A stretch of DNA of 64,000 bases, from the NCBI RefSeq assembly GCF_001429285.1, contig NZ_LMJJ01000040.1, positions 503,365 through 567,364 on the forward strand, written 5' to 3'. The DNA is from Ensifer sp. Root278. Its GTDB lineage: Bacteria; Pseudomonadota; Alphaproteobacteria; Rhizobiales; Rhizobiaceae. The notes below the pieces were generated by a model. It saw only the letters and a list, made by a program, of their open reading frames with translations, was not told where the DNA came from and did not search any database. The translations under genes were made by a program, and so were the position numbers. Every line of letters begins with the position of its first letter. Position 1 is the stretch's first letter. Positions 1-8,581 of the stretch are shown here, piece by piece.

Positions 1-190
1 TTCTGACCTGTTCGGCAGCCAATGTCATAAGACAAGCAATTCCAGGGAAAGTTTGCAGCGGTTTTCCTTCCGGAATTGCGAAATTCCAAACCAGAACAAC
101 ACGAAAGCGTGAATTGGGGGGGTGAATTTTTTGCGTGTATTTTGGTTGGGTTTCGTCATGCCGCTCAACCGCAATCTAGAGGGTTTGCTC

Positions 191-628
191 ATGAGAACGC
201 TCATTCTTGCCATCGCCGCACTCGCGCTTACGGGCTCCAGCGCCTTCGCTGATCCAATTGCAGATCGCAAGGCTATCATGAAGGAGCGCGGTAGACTGGT
301 CGGCACCGTCGCTCCCATGGTCAAGGGAGAAAAGCCGTTTGACGCTGCCGTTGCCATGACCGCCCTCAAGGGCCTTAGCGAGAACGCAGAAAAATTCGAC
401 GTGGACGTCTTGTTTCCCGCCGGCAGCGAAACCGGAGACACGGCCGCCTTGCCGGCAATTTGGCAAGATATGACCGCGTTCAAGGCGGCTGCCGAGAAAT
501 TCCGGGTGGATGCGGCCGCTGCCGTCGCTGCCAATCCGCAGGATCTCGAAGCATTTAAGACGCAGTTCAACGCGGTAACCACGAATTGCGGCAGCTGTCA
601 CGAGAAATTCCGAATGAAGAAAGAGTAG
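191..628 (+). CDS. Cytochrome c' family protein (periplasmic c-type cytochrome)
   Basis: A 145-residue exported protein. An N-terminal signal peptide (cleavage likely after Ala20) is followed by an alpha-helical domain whose only haem-binding motif, CGSCH (Cys133, Cys136, His137), sits close to the C-terminus. That layout is typical of the cytochrome c'/c-556 family, four-helix bundles that bind haem c in the periplasm and are linked to electron transfer or nitric oxide binding. The reading frame extends upstream to 122, but the ATG at 191 begins a proper signal peptide, so I chose it. No partner gene lies beside it. The family call is firm; the physiological role is not shown by the sequence. 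Confidence 0.88.
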   Translation: MRTLILAIAALALTGSSAFADPIADRKAIMKERGRLVGTVAPMVKGEKPFDAAVAMTALKGLSENAEKFDVDVLFPAGSETGDTAALPAIWQDMTAFKAAAEKFRVDAAAAVAANPQDLEAFKTQFNAVTTNCGSCHEKFRMKKE

Positions 629-1146
629 CAGCGACAGGCATACGAGCCTGCTCAAGTCGCCCGTCGGATGCGAACCTTCCGGCATTGGCGGATGAAACCG
701 GCGAGCGATGTCCGCATTGTCGAATAGCCAAGGATAAGATCAATGGCGCTTGGCGCGTCTGCACACGCGTGCAGCGGCGAGGCTGACGTTGCGACAACAT
801 TTCGACGCGTGGCTGGCTTGCCGCGGCGACCGACGATCGATGATGCAAGCCTCGATCCGGCCGGTTGCAATGGCTGCGTCTTTCCGGTTGCCTTAAGCGG
901 CAAAAGTGGCACACTGGGCATCGCGCCTTGGCGCCGGGCTTCCCGGTGTGCTCCAAGGCTGCCGTAATGATTTGATTTTCTAAAGGAATTTTTCCTCCGG
1001 ACGGTTGTCGCCGGAGCGTAAACAATGGACGAAAGCAGAGGATTGCAGCGGCCGTTGGGCGCCTTGCCGGACGCGGCGCTGTCAAGAAAATAGAGTGCTC
1101 CCATCGCGCCCGGCGGGCGCGGCGCACACACACATTGGAGGGTATC
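629..1146. other. Intergenic region with a degenerate palindromic repeat
   Basis: No convincing gene is seen. Open frames here lack a ribosome binding site and recognisable protein content. Near 1044-1082 there is a degenerate copy of an intergenic repeat that also occurs near 4352, 13487, 13828, 35494 and 50317; it carries the CAGCG...GGCGCTG ends of that family. The promoter of the downstream peroxiredoxin gene should lie here, but no clear -35/-10 pair could be picked out. Confidence 0.5.
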
Positions 1147-1809
1147 GTGACGCTTGCAATCAATGACCTCGCACCGGACTTCGAGGTCGGAACGACCGAT
1201 GGCACCATCCGGTTTCACGACTGGATCGGCGACTCCTGGGCGGTCCTGTTCTCGCACCCCAAGGACTACACGCCCGTCTGCACCACCGAGCTCGGCTACA
1301 TGGCGCGCATCAAGCCGGAATTCGACCGGCGCGGCGTCAAGATCATCGGCCTCTCCGTCGATCCGCTCGACCGGCATGCCGGCTGGGCCGCCGACATCGA
1401 GGAAACGCAGGGCCATGCGCCGAACTTCCCGATGATCGCCGACGTCGACTACACCGTCTCGAAGCTCTACGGCATGCTGCCGGCGCCTGTTTCCGGCGAC
1501 CCGACCAAGCGCACGCCAGCCGACAACCAGACGGTGCGCAACGTCTTCGTCATCGGTCCGGACAAGAAGATCAAACTCGTCCTCATCTATCCGATGACCA
1601 CCGGCCGCAACTTCGACGAGGTGCTGCGCGTCATCGACTCGCTGCAGCTGACCGCCAAGCACAAGGTGGCGACGCCAGTGAACTGGAAGCAGGGCGACGA
1701 CGTCATCATCGCCGGTTCGGTCAGCGACGAGGACGCCCGCAAGGTCTATCCGGAAGGCTGGAAGGCTCCGAAGCCCTATATCCGCATCGTGCCGCAGCCG
1801 AAGGGCTGA
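1147..1809 (+). CDS. 1-Cys peroxiredoxin (Prx6 type)
   Basis: A 220-residue thiol peroxidase that reduces hydrogen peroxide and organic peroxides. The peroxidatic cysteine is Cys45 in the motif PVCTTE, and no other cysteine is present, as expected for 1-Cys Prx6-type enzymes. The length and the C-terminal extension (after about residue 165) also fit that class rather than 2-Cys AhpC. I chose the GTG at 1147 because GGAGGG (1137-1142) lies four bases upstream; a TTG at 1135 is in frame but would overlap that site. The next gene downstream handles persulfides, so the pair may act in oxidative and sulfur stress; that link is inference. Confidence 0.93.
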   Translation: MTLAINDLAPDFEVGTTDGTIRFHDWIGDSWAVLFSHPKDYTPVCTTELGYMARIKPEFDRRGVKIIGLSVDPLDRHAGWAADIEETQGHAPNFPMIADVDYTVSKLYGMLPAPVSGDPTKRTPADNQTVRNVFVIGPDKKIKLVLIYPMTTGRNFDEVLRVIDSLQLTAKHKVATPVNWKQGDDVIIAGSVSDEDARKVYPEGWKAPKPYIRIVPQPKG

Positions 1810-1828
1810 GGCGTCGCATCGGCAAAGG

Positions 1829-2150
1829 GTGAGGGAAGTGCCCCTCATCCGCGCAGTGAGGGAATTGCCCCTCATCCGCGCGGTGAGGGAAATGCCCCTC
1901 ATCCGCCTGCCGGCACCTTCTCCCCGCAGGCGGGGAGAAGGAGACATGCGGTACCCGCTCGGCTCTTCGCCTCCTCCAACGTTTGGAGGTTGCGGCTGGC
2001 GCGGTCGTGGGTGCAAGCTTAGCTCCCCCCGCACGGGGAGAGGGCAAACTCGGGCGTCCGGCAACGTCCCTTCGCCCCGCTTGCGGGGAGAAGGTGCCGG
2101 CAGGCGGATGAGGGGCGCATCCCCTCACCGTGCGGATGAGGGGCGGGCCG
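1829..2150. repeat. Intergenic mosaic of CTCATCCGC-type palindromic repeats
   Basis: The stretch opens with three tandem 27-bp units (1829-1909, GTGAGGGAA-type starts with CCCCTCATCCGC ends). It then carries hairpins built from CTTCTCCCCGC / GCGGGGAGAAG arms, first near 1915-1945 and again in inverted order near 2075-2130. The same building blocks recur near 45000-45260, 57317-57560 and 63391-63590. Such mosaics are common between rhizobial genes; none of it looks coding. It separates the peroxiredoxin from the sulfur dioxygenase gene. Confidence 0.75.
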
Positions 2151-2188
2151 CCGTCTGTTGCATGACGCCTCGATGCAAGGAGCCGCCG

Positions 2189-3238
2189 ATGATCTTCCGT
2201 CAATTGTTCGACAGCGTGTCCGGCACCTACACCTACCTGATCGCCAGCCGCCAGGGCGGCGAGGCGCTGATCATCGATCCGGTGCTGGAAAAGGTCGAGC
2301 GCTACCTGCAGCTCGTCCGCGAACTCGACCTCCGGCTGGTCAAGGCCGTGGACACCCATCTCCATGCCGATCACATCACCGGCCTCGGGGCGCTGCGCGA
2401 CCAGACCCATTGCATCACCGTGATGGGCGAGCAGACGGCGGCCGACGTCGTTTCCATGCGGGTTGCGGAGGGCGACCGGGTGTCGATCGAGGGTCTAAGC
2501 CTCGACGTGCTCTATACGCCCGGCCATACCGACGATTCCTATTCCTTCCTGATGGGCGGTGACATGGGGCGGCGGGTCTTTACCGGCGACACGCTCTTGA
2601 TCCGCGGCACCGGGCGCACGGATTTCCAGAACGGCGACCCGCGCCAGCAATATGACTCGATCTTCAACAAGCTCCTGAAGCTGCCGGACGAGACGCTCGT
2701 CTACCCGGCGCACGACTACAAGGGCGACACGGTTTCGACCATCGGCGAAGAGAAGCACTTCAATCCACGTCTCAGGGTGAAATCCGTCGACGAATATGTC
2801 GACCTGATGAACAACCTCAAGCTGCCGAACCCGAAGATGATGGATGTGGCGGTGCCGGCCAACGTCCATATCGGCCTGCACCAGGACGAGATCGCGCGGC
2901 GTGGCTGGGCGCTTTCGGCCAAGGAGGCGCTGGCGCTCTGCGGCCGGGCGAAGATCGCGCTGGTCGATCTCCGGGAGAAGGCCGAGCGGGAAAAGCACGG
3001 GGTCATTCCCGGCTCGCTGCACGCGCCCTATCCGGATCTCGAGCAGAACATCGCGACCGGCGGCGTGCTGCATGAACTGGCGGAGGCGACCGGCAAACGC
3101 ATCGTCTTCTACTGCGCCTATGGCGAGCGTTCGGCGATGGCTGTCGAGGCGGCACAGCAAGCCGGCATCGCGAGCGCCTGCCATATCGAGGGCGGCATCG
3201 CCGCCTGGAAGAAGGCGGATGGGCCCGTGACGCATTGA
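2189..3238 (+). CDS. Persulfide dioxygenase fused to a rhodanese domain
   Basis: A 349-residue two-domain enzyme. Residues 1 to about 235 form an ETHE1-like metallo-beta-lactamase fold with the iron-binding motif HLHADH (His57, His59, Asp61, His62) and a later PAHDY histidine. Residues about 250-349 form a rhodanese domain with active-site Cys309 in CAYGERS. ETHE1-type enzymes oxidise glutathione persulfide to sulfite with oxygen; the rhodanese part moves sulfane sulfur between thiols, so the fusion couples persulfide supply and oxidation in the cytoplasm. The start at 2189 is preceded by AAGGAG six bases upstream. The open frame runs far upstream, but only through the repeat region. Confidence 0.9.
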   Translation: MIFRQLFDSVSGTYTYLIASRQGGEALIIDPVLEKVERYLQLVRELDLRLVKAVDTHLHADHITGLGALRDQTHCITVMGEQTAADVVSMRVAEGDRVSIEGLSLDVLYTPGHTDDSYSFLMGGDMGRRVFTGDTLLIRGTGRTDFQNGDPRQQYDSIFNKLLKLPDETLVYPAHDYKGDTVSTIGEEKHFNPRLRVKSVDEYVDLMNNLKLPNPKMMDVAVPANVHIGLHQDEIARRGWALSAKEALALCGRAKIALVDLREKAEREKHGVIPGSLHAPYPDLEQNIATGGVLHELAEATGKRIVFYCAYGERSAMAVEAAQQAGIASACHIEGGIAAWKKADGPVTH

Positions 3239-3292
3239 CGCCGGGCGCGGGCGCGCCATCTCATAGGTGCGTTCAAAGAGCAGGGGCCGGCC

Positions 3293-3508
3293 ATGCACAA
3301 GTTTTCCGTCAGCGTTGTCAGAGAGTTCGAGGCCGATAGCGCCGAGGAAGCAGCACTTCTGATGTACCAGTATCTGACGCGCGAGCCGGCGCCGCTCACC
3401 TACGCCGTCACCGATGCGGCGAAGAAAGCCACCAGCCTGACGCTCGACCGGGAAAAGGCCGACGAATTCGCCAGCATCGATCACAGTGCTGATCCGGGCA
3501 ACTGGTAG
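3293..3508 (+). CDS. Small conserved-looking hypothetical protein (71 aa)
   Basis: A soluble, acidic protein of 71 residues without signal peptide or membrane segment. It has an N-terminal beta-type stretch (HKFSVSVVREFEADS) followed by a helix rich in Ala and Glu, and ends in an Asp/Ser-rich tail. It lies 54 bases after the persulfide dioxygenase on the same strand, so cotranscription is possible. The composition and third-base GC match neighbouring genes, which supports it being real. I do not recognise the family and assign no function. Confidence 0.6.
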   Translation: MHKFSVSVVREFEADSAEEAALLMYQYLTREPAPLTYAVTDAAKKATSLTLDREKADEFASIDHSADPGNW

Positions 3509-3645
3509 CACCCGCTGGCAGCGGCGGCTGTGGGCAACAGCCACGAATCCGACATTTTCGGTTGCAAATCCTCAAGCATTCACGTCTCGACTGCGGGTGT
3601 GAAAGACGCGGTTCCGCGGGATTGCGCTTCAGGAGGAAACCTGCC

Positions 3646-4176
3646 TTGTTCATTGCCCATCTGCCGGCAGGCTATCTGCTGAGCCGCCCCTTTGCGCGTC
3701 GCAATCCCTCGCAGGCCCGCGCCATCTTCGGCATCGGGCTGCTCTGTTCCGTTCTGCCGGATTTCGATCTCGCCTATTTCTACCTGATCGACCAGCGCCG
3801 CACGCCGCATCACGACTACTGGGTGCATACGCCGGTCTTCTGGCTGGTGCTGGCGGCGGCGATCGCGCTTCTCCTCATCGCCACCGGGCGACGCAATCAG
3901 CTCGTCCTCGTCAGTGTCGGGCTCATCAGCGTGCTCCTGCATCTGGTGATGGATTCGATCGCGGCAGATATCCGCTGGCTCTTTCCCTTCGCCGATCTCC
4001 GGGTGAACCTGGTGCATGTGCAGGCGGTCTATAAGCCCTGGTATCTGAACTTCCTGCTGCACTGGACCTTTGCGCTTGAGCTGGCGATTTGGTTGGTTGC
4101 AGGCCAGTTCGCCCTGCGCGATTTCAGGGCGCGGCGCGCCATCGGGAAAGAGGCTGCCCGTGCGGCAGAGCCGTAG
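3646..4176 (+). CDS. Multi-pass membrane protein resembling the YdjM/metal-dependent hydrolase family
   Basis: A 176-residue inner-membrane protein with about four hydrophobic segments and a short basic C-terminal tail. The early segment FIAHLPAGYLLSR, the SVLPDFDL motif and the HHDYWVHTP motif recall YdjM-like membrane proteins, in which conserved His and Asp residues lie at membrane edges. The start is a TTG at 3646 with an excellent AGGAGG at 3631-3636; the frame upstream to 3562 lacks such a site and reads as low-quality sequence. The function of the family is not settled, so only the topology and family resemblance are supported. Confidence 0.7.
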   Translation: MFIAHLPAGYLLSRPFARRNPSQARAIFGIGLLCSVLPDFDLAYFYLIDQRRTPHHDYWVHTPVFWLVLAAAIALLLIATGRRNQLVLVSVGLISVLLHLVMDSIAADIRWLFPFADLRVNLVHVQAVYKPWYLNFLLHWTFALELAIWLVAGQFALRDFRARRAIGKEAARAAEP

Positions 4177-4514
4177 GCTCCACGAACTCCGGCATGCAAT
4201 GCTTGCGGTCTCGCGCGGTGCTGCGGCGTGAACGCCGATGAAGAGGCCCTCCCCATGCAACGTGCGGTGTAGCCGGATCGTTGACGAAGGCCGTCGTTCT
4301 ATGCATCCTGCCGGCCAAGAAACGAAGATGCCGGCAGACGGCACAGGGAACACTGCAGCGCCGCGGTCTTACCGGACCCGCAAAGGTCGCTGTATCACTT
4401 TGATAGCATTCGCATAGCCGTGGCGCGCGCCTCGTGTTGCCCCGGAACTTGGACGCATTCCTGATACGCATTCACGACGTCATTCGCATCGATTAATCGA
4501 GGCCGGAGGGGACT
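4177..4514. repeat. Intergenic region with a GCAAAGGTCGCTGTA-type repeat
   Basis: No gene is seen. Around 4352-4404 lies a copy of the repeat family also found at 35494 and 50317: a CAGCGCCGCG arm, an interrupted palindrome, then CGCAAAGGTCGCTGTA followed by a CACTTTGA stretch. The ribosome binding site of the next gene (GGAGGG, 4505-4510) closes the region. Confidence 0.6.
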
Positions 4515-5471
4515 GTGAAGGGAAAGTCGAGGTATCTGCCAGCGGCGCTGGCTGTCATGCTTGCCGCATCCGTGACCGTGCCGGCCACTGCCGCCGACCT
4601 GGTGATCGCCATGCCGAACTGGCCGTCGGGCCAGGCGACGGCCAATATCCTGAAGGTCGGCATCGCCAAGAAGTTCGGCCTCGATGCCGAGGTCAAGGAG
4701 CTCGGCACGCTCAATGCCTTCGTCGGCTTCGAGACGGGCACGGTCGATATCCAGCCCGAAGTCTGGCGGCCGAATTTCGAGGATGTCGTGCGCAAATACG
4801 TGACCGACAAGGGTGTCGGTCAGCTGACGGAACGCAGCGTGCCGGCCTGGCAGGGGCTTTGCGCCACGCCGGAAGCCGCCGCGACGATCAAGACGGTCGC
4901 CGATCTCAGCGACCCCGAGAAAACCAAGATCCTCGACACTGACGGCGACGGCAAGGGCGAGATGTGGATCGGTGCTGCGACCTGGCTTTCGACCGGTATC
5001 GAACGGGCGCGGGCGGCGGGCTACGGCTATGGCGAAACCCTGACGCTGTTCGAGGCGGAAGAGGAAGTGGCGATGGCGGCGGTGGACGCGGCGGTCGCGA
5101 CCGGGCGGCCGATGGTGTTTTACTGCTACGCGCCGCACCATGTGTTCGAGCTGCACCAGATTGCCAGGCTCGAAGAGCCGCCGCACGATGCCGCCAAGTG
5201 GAAGATCGTGCCGCCGAGCGACCCGCTCTGGGTGTCGAAATCCAGCGCCTCGACCGCCTGGGAGGCGGCGCATTTCCAGATCGCCTATGCCACCGCCTTC
5301 GGCAAGAAGCACCCTGACATTGCGAAGTTCCTGGAGAAGGTGGATTTCTCGCCGGAGGAAGTGACGAAGATGAGCTACGCGCTGGAGGTCGAGCGGCAGG
5401 CGCCGGCCGACTATGCGAAGAAATGGGCCGAGGACAACGCAGCGCGCATCGACGGGTGGGCCAAGCCATGA
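4515..5471 (+). CDS. ABC transporter substrate-binding protein, glycine betaine/quaternary amine type (OpuAC/ProX-like)
   Basis: A 318-residue periplasmic binding protein. A signal peptide (about residues 1-27, ending in TAA) precedes an OpuAC-type domain, which binds betaine, choline or related amines in aromatic cages; several Trp residues (for example in PNWPS, EVWRP and LWVSK) fit that role. A DTDGDGKGE stretch near residue 140 is a common insertion in this family. The GTG start has GGAGGG five bases upstream. No permease or ATPase gene is adjacent, so it is an orphan binding protein. Its stop overlaps the start of the L,D-transpeptidase gene by four bases (ATGA), which implies a bicistronic mRNA. 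Confidence 0.87.
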   Translation: MKGKSRYLPAALAVMLAASVTVPATAADLVIAMPNWPSGQATANILKVGIAKKFGLDAEVKELGTLNAFVGFETGTVDIQPEVWRPNFEDVVRKYVTDKGVGQLTERSVPAWQGLCATPEAAATIKTVADLSDPEKTKILDTDGDGKGEMWIGAATWLSTGIERARAAGYGYGETLTLFEAEEEVAMAAVDAAVATGRPMVFYCYAPHHVFELHQIARLEEPPHDAAKWKIVPPSDPLWVSKSSASTAWEAAHFQIAYATAFGKKHPDIAKFLEKVDFSPEEVTKMSYALEVERQAPADYAKKWAEDNAARIDGWAKP

Positions 5472-6175
5472 CCGCGACATCCGACCATAACCGTCCTGTC
5501 AGCAAGGATCAGCCGGCATGGACGCGGCGCAAGCTCGGTGCTGCCGTTCTTGCCGCTGCGCTCTGCCTCGGTCCGCTGGCCGCACTGGCACAGACGCAGA
5601 TCTATGATGCCCGCACCAAGAAGTGGGTGAATTACGACAAGAAGAAAGCGCGGCAATACTTCGCCCGCAACAACCAGCTGCCGGAAGCCTTCCGCCGCCA
5701 GGTGGTGCCGTTCCGCACGGCGGAGCAACCCGGCACCATCATCATCGACGGCAACCAGCATTTCCTCTACCTGGTGCAGCCGGGCGGCCAGGCGATCCGC
5801 TACGGCATCGGCGTCGGCCGCGAGGGCTTCGGCTGGGCCGGAATCGTGCGCGTCGGACGCACGGCGGAATGGCCGACCTGGACACCGCCGGCCGAGATGG
5901 TGGCCCGCGACCCGAACGCCGCCAAATGGGCGGCCGGCATGCCCGGCGGGCCGGACAATCCGCTCGGCGCCCGCGCGCTTTATCTCTACGAGGGCGACCA
6001 GGACACGATCTACCGCATCCACGGCACGGTCGAGCCCTGGACGATCGGGCTCGACGTTTCGTCCGGCTGCATCCGCATGAACAATGACGACGTCACCGAC
6101 CTGCATTCCCGCATCGAGATCGGCGCCAAGGTGATCGTGCTGATGCAGGGGGCAGCACTCTACAAGGGGGTATGA
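5468..6175 (+). CDS. L,D-transpeptidase (YkuD domain)
   Basis: A 235-residue exported enzyme. After a cytoplasmic N-terminus with a twin-arginine-like TRRKLG and a hydrophobic segment (about residues 22-40), the YkuD catalytic domain spans roughly residues 85-232. It ends in the HG...SSGCIRM signature, with nucleophile Cys201. Such enzymes make 3-3 peptidoglycan cross-links or tether outer-membrane proteins to the wall in rhizobia. The start at 5468 overlaps the preceding stop by four bases, so translation is probably coupled to the binding-protein gene. Upstream in-frame starts lie inside that gene and were rejected. Confidence 0.92.
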   Translation: MTATSDHNRPVSKDQPAWTRRKLGAAVLAAALCLGPLAALAQTQIYDARTKKWVNYDKKKARQYFARNNQLPEAFRRQVVPFRTAEQPGTIIIDGNQHFLYLVQPGGQAIRYGIGVGREGFGWAGIVRVGRTAEWPTWTPPAEMVARDPNAAKWAAGMPGGPDNPLGARALYLYEGDQDTIYRIHGTVEPWTIGLDVSSGCIRMNNDDVTDLHSRIEIGAKVIVLMQGAALYKGV

Positions 6176-6286
6176 CGTCGCTCGAACAGGGGTGGCGAGT
6201 GCTTTTAATTGGCCGCAGGGTCAGGCGTGGCCAATCCGTCCCGCAGGACCCAGTGACAGGCAAATACTCAAAGGGGAGAACAGATA

Positions 6287-6601
6287 GTGAGCGAGGGGAT
6301 GTTGCGTTCGAAGGGGTTTGTTCCCGTGGCTTTGGCGCTGGCCATAATCGGTGGCTGCCAGTCAGCGCCCAAACCTGAGGATATGGCGCGCACGAGCCTG
6401 CAGACGGCGCCGGCCGACCTGCAGCTGATCTGCGCCAACGCGGTCGCGGGCACGGCGAAGCTCGAAAGCACCAAGGTGCTACCGACGAGCTCCCGGGCGC
6501 TCGACGCGACAAGCTACAGCGTCGATCTCGACGCAGGCGGCCGCAAATACAACTGCGTCGTCGATAGTACCGGCAGCGTGAAATCCGTGACGCCGGTTTA
6601 G
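6287..6601 (+). CDS. Small lipoprotein, function unknown (104 aa)
   Basis: A 104-residue protein whose N-terminus holds a lipoprotein signal: a hydrophobic stretch ending in LAIIGGC, with lipidation expected at Cys24. The mature part is short and has two further cysteines (in LICAN and YNCVV) that could pair in the periplasm. The GTG at 6287 is chosen because AAGGGGAG (6271-6278) lies about eight bases upstream; an ATG at 6299 is an alternative. It lies convergent to the sulfatase gene. I do not recognise a named family. Confidence 0.7.
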   Translation: MSEGMLRSKGFVPVALALAIIGGCQSAPKPEDMARTSLQTAPADLQLICANAVAGTAKLESTKVLPTSSRALDATSYSVDLDAGGRKYNCVVDSTGSVKSVTPV

Positions 6602-6640
6602 GCGGGCAAGCGCCCGCGCTTGCGCGACCTTCGCTGATAA

Positions 6641-8151
6641 TCAATCTCCAAGGCTGAACAGCGTCGCAGGGTCGGCGACGACCGGCGGTGCATAGAAGGT
6701 CAGCCGCGCGGCATCCATGAGAAGAAGCGGCTGGACCATTTCGCCGGCGAGCCTGGTGATCCAGTCCTGAAGTTCGCGCAGCTTGTCGCCGTTCTCTGCC
6801 GAGAGATCCTTCGTCTCGGACGGGTCGGCGGCGATGTCGAAAAGCTCCAGCCTGGAGGGCAGGGCTGCCTTCCAGACGAGCTTCCAATTGTCCTTGCGCA
6901 CAGCACCAGCGGATCGACATTGTAGACGAGCTCCCCGCGCGGCGAAGGTTTGCCTTCACTCAAGGCCGGCCAGAGGTTCATGCCGTCGAGCGGCTTGTTC
7001 TTGCCGAGCGGCGCACCGGCGATGGCTGCGAGCGTCGGGTACATGTCGACGACATGGACCATGCCGCCGACCTTGCCCGGCTTGATCCTTCCCGGCCAGT
7101 TGGCAAGCGCTGCGACGCGGGTGCCGCCTTCGTAGAGCGTGCCCTTGCCGTCGCGGTAGGGGCCGTTGTTCGCCGGCAATCCGCCGCTGACCTTGTTGTC
7201 GCCGGCAAAGAGCGAGCTTGTCACGCCGCCATTGTCGCTGTGAAAGACAATCAGCGTGTTGTCGCGCATGCCGCGTTTTTCGAGCGCTGCCACCAGTTTG
7301 CCGATGCCATCGTCAAGCACGGAAATCATCGCCGCGTAGGCGCGGCGGTTTTCATCCGCGATGTGCTTGTAGCGGTCGAGATAATCCTCAGGCGCCTGGA
7401 ACGGCGTGTGCGGCGCGGTAAAGGCGAGGTAGAGGAACAGGGGAGCGGCGGCATCATGCCCTTCCACGACCCGCGCCGCCTCATCGCCGAAGAGCGTGTT
7501 GTCGAAACCGCTTTCCTCGAGCGGCTTGTTGTCCCGGTACCAGTCCTTCACCCCGTGGGAGGAATGCTTGAAGTGATCGATTTCGCCGACCAGCGCACCG
7601 TAGAACGTATCGAAGCCGCGCTGCTTCGGCCAGTATTCCACCTTGGCGTGGCCGAGATGCCACTTGCCGACAAGCGCGGTTTTATAGCCGGCATCCTTCA
7701 TCACCTGAGGCAGCAGATATTCGTCGAGCGCCAGCCCGTAGGAGCCGGGCGAGGGGATGACCCCGGTCTGCAGTCCGTAGCGCAAGGGGTAGCGGCCGGT
7801 GAGGAAGGCGGCGCGCGTCGGCGTGCACATGGGCTGGGTGTAGAATTCGTCGACGGTCACGCCGGTTTCGGCGAGCTTGTCGAGATTGGGCGTCCTGATG
7901 TCGGAGCCATGGAAGCCGACATCGGCCCAGCCGAGATCGTCGGCGATGATGTAGACGATGTTCGGCGGTGTCGTGCCATTGGCGAGGGCCGGGTTTGGGG
8001 AGAAGGCGGCAAGGCCAGCCGGCATGCCGGCGGCAACGGCAAACGCCGCGCCGCTCATGAGCGCCTCGCGCCGCGTCAAGCCGCTTTTGTCCTTGTCGGC
8101 GACAGCCGTTTCGCCGCCCGCGCGGGCGTTGTTCGCTTGCAGTTCAGACAT
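6641..8151 (-). pseudogene. Tat-exported sulfatase, C-terminus frameshifted
   Basis: Encodes a formylglycine-dependent sulfatase: a Tat signal (LTRREALMSG, about residues 22-50), metal-binding DDLGW, the activation motif CTPTR (Cys109, converted to formylglycine), GKWHLG, and HSDNGG. The frame that carries these runs to 6700, but after YNVDPLV it turns into Arg/Ser-rich nonsense. The expected C-terminal end (RKDNWKLVWK ... LFDIAAD ... ATLFSLGD) is present in a second frame at 6641-6901. Losing one base near 6898-6910 explains this, because GCT GTG CGC AAG restores Ala-Val-Arg-Lys. The ATG at 8151 is preceded by AGGGGG. It is either a recent pseudogene or a sequence error. Sulfatases release sulfate from sulfate esters in the periplasm. 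Confidence 0.85.
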
Positions 8152-8581
8152 GCGCACCCCCTGGAAAATAGACCCGCCGGCCGGTGGATCTTTTTATTCG
8201 ATATTACTAATGTCTACATCTTCCGGTAGCGCCGTCAATCGGTTTGCCGCGACGCCGGCGCTGGGCTTTTTCCTCAGAGCCGTTCGTCGACGAAGGCGAC
8301 TGAAGGCCGCCACGGGCAGGACTGGCGTCACCTCCAAGCGGGCCGGCGCGTCCCGGGCGGTTGAAGGAAATCAAGTCGTTCGGCATTCCGATCGAGAGCC
8401 GAATCTTCAAGTTGTGCCGGGTCTCGATGTTGAAGTCGTATTGTGCGGTGCCGAAATAAATTTGCTGCAGAGCAATAATAATGCCGAGTAATATCGATTG
8501 AACGTCAGTATAGCCCGGTATTCTTCTTCCAAACCGTGGAAATATGTGCTCTCATAGGTTTAGTTGGAAGGAGGAAATGCC
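8152..8581. other. AT-rich intergenic region with distant inverted repeats and a possible gene relic
   Basis: No intact gene is seen. An 11-bp sequence TCGATATTACT at 8198-8208 recurs inverted at 8487-8497. Between them, the minus strand keeps an open frame from about 8550 to 8207 with no ATG, GTG or TTG before 8410; its translation (for example IYFGTAQYDF and SIGMPNDLIS) looks protein-like but has no start, so a gene remnant is possible. The region is less GC-rich than its surroundings. Confidence 0.35.

Noticed and set aside
1-190. Possible gene end or tRNA at the window start
   Set aside because: No tRNA cloverleaf or conserved protein is visible; frames overlapping this region are antisense to the cytochrome gene.
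1829-1909. Three tandem 27-bp units considered as a CRISPR array
   Set aside because: The units abut with no unique spacers, vary at several places and are part of a palindromic mosaic found at three other sites. No cas genes are present.
652-2064. A 470-codon minus-strand frame over the peroxiredoxin
   Set aside because: It runs through a repeat mosaic and an intergenic region and is antisense to an enzyme with its catalytic Cys.
1829-2188. N-terminal extension of the persulfide dioxygenase
   Set aside because: The frame is open but consists of repeat sequence; AAGGAG lies directly before the ATG at 2189 where homology begins.
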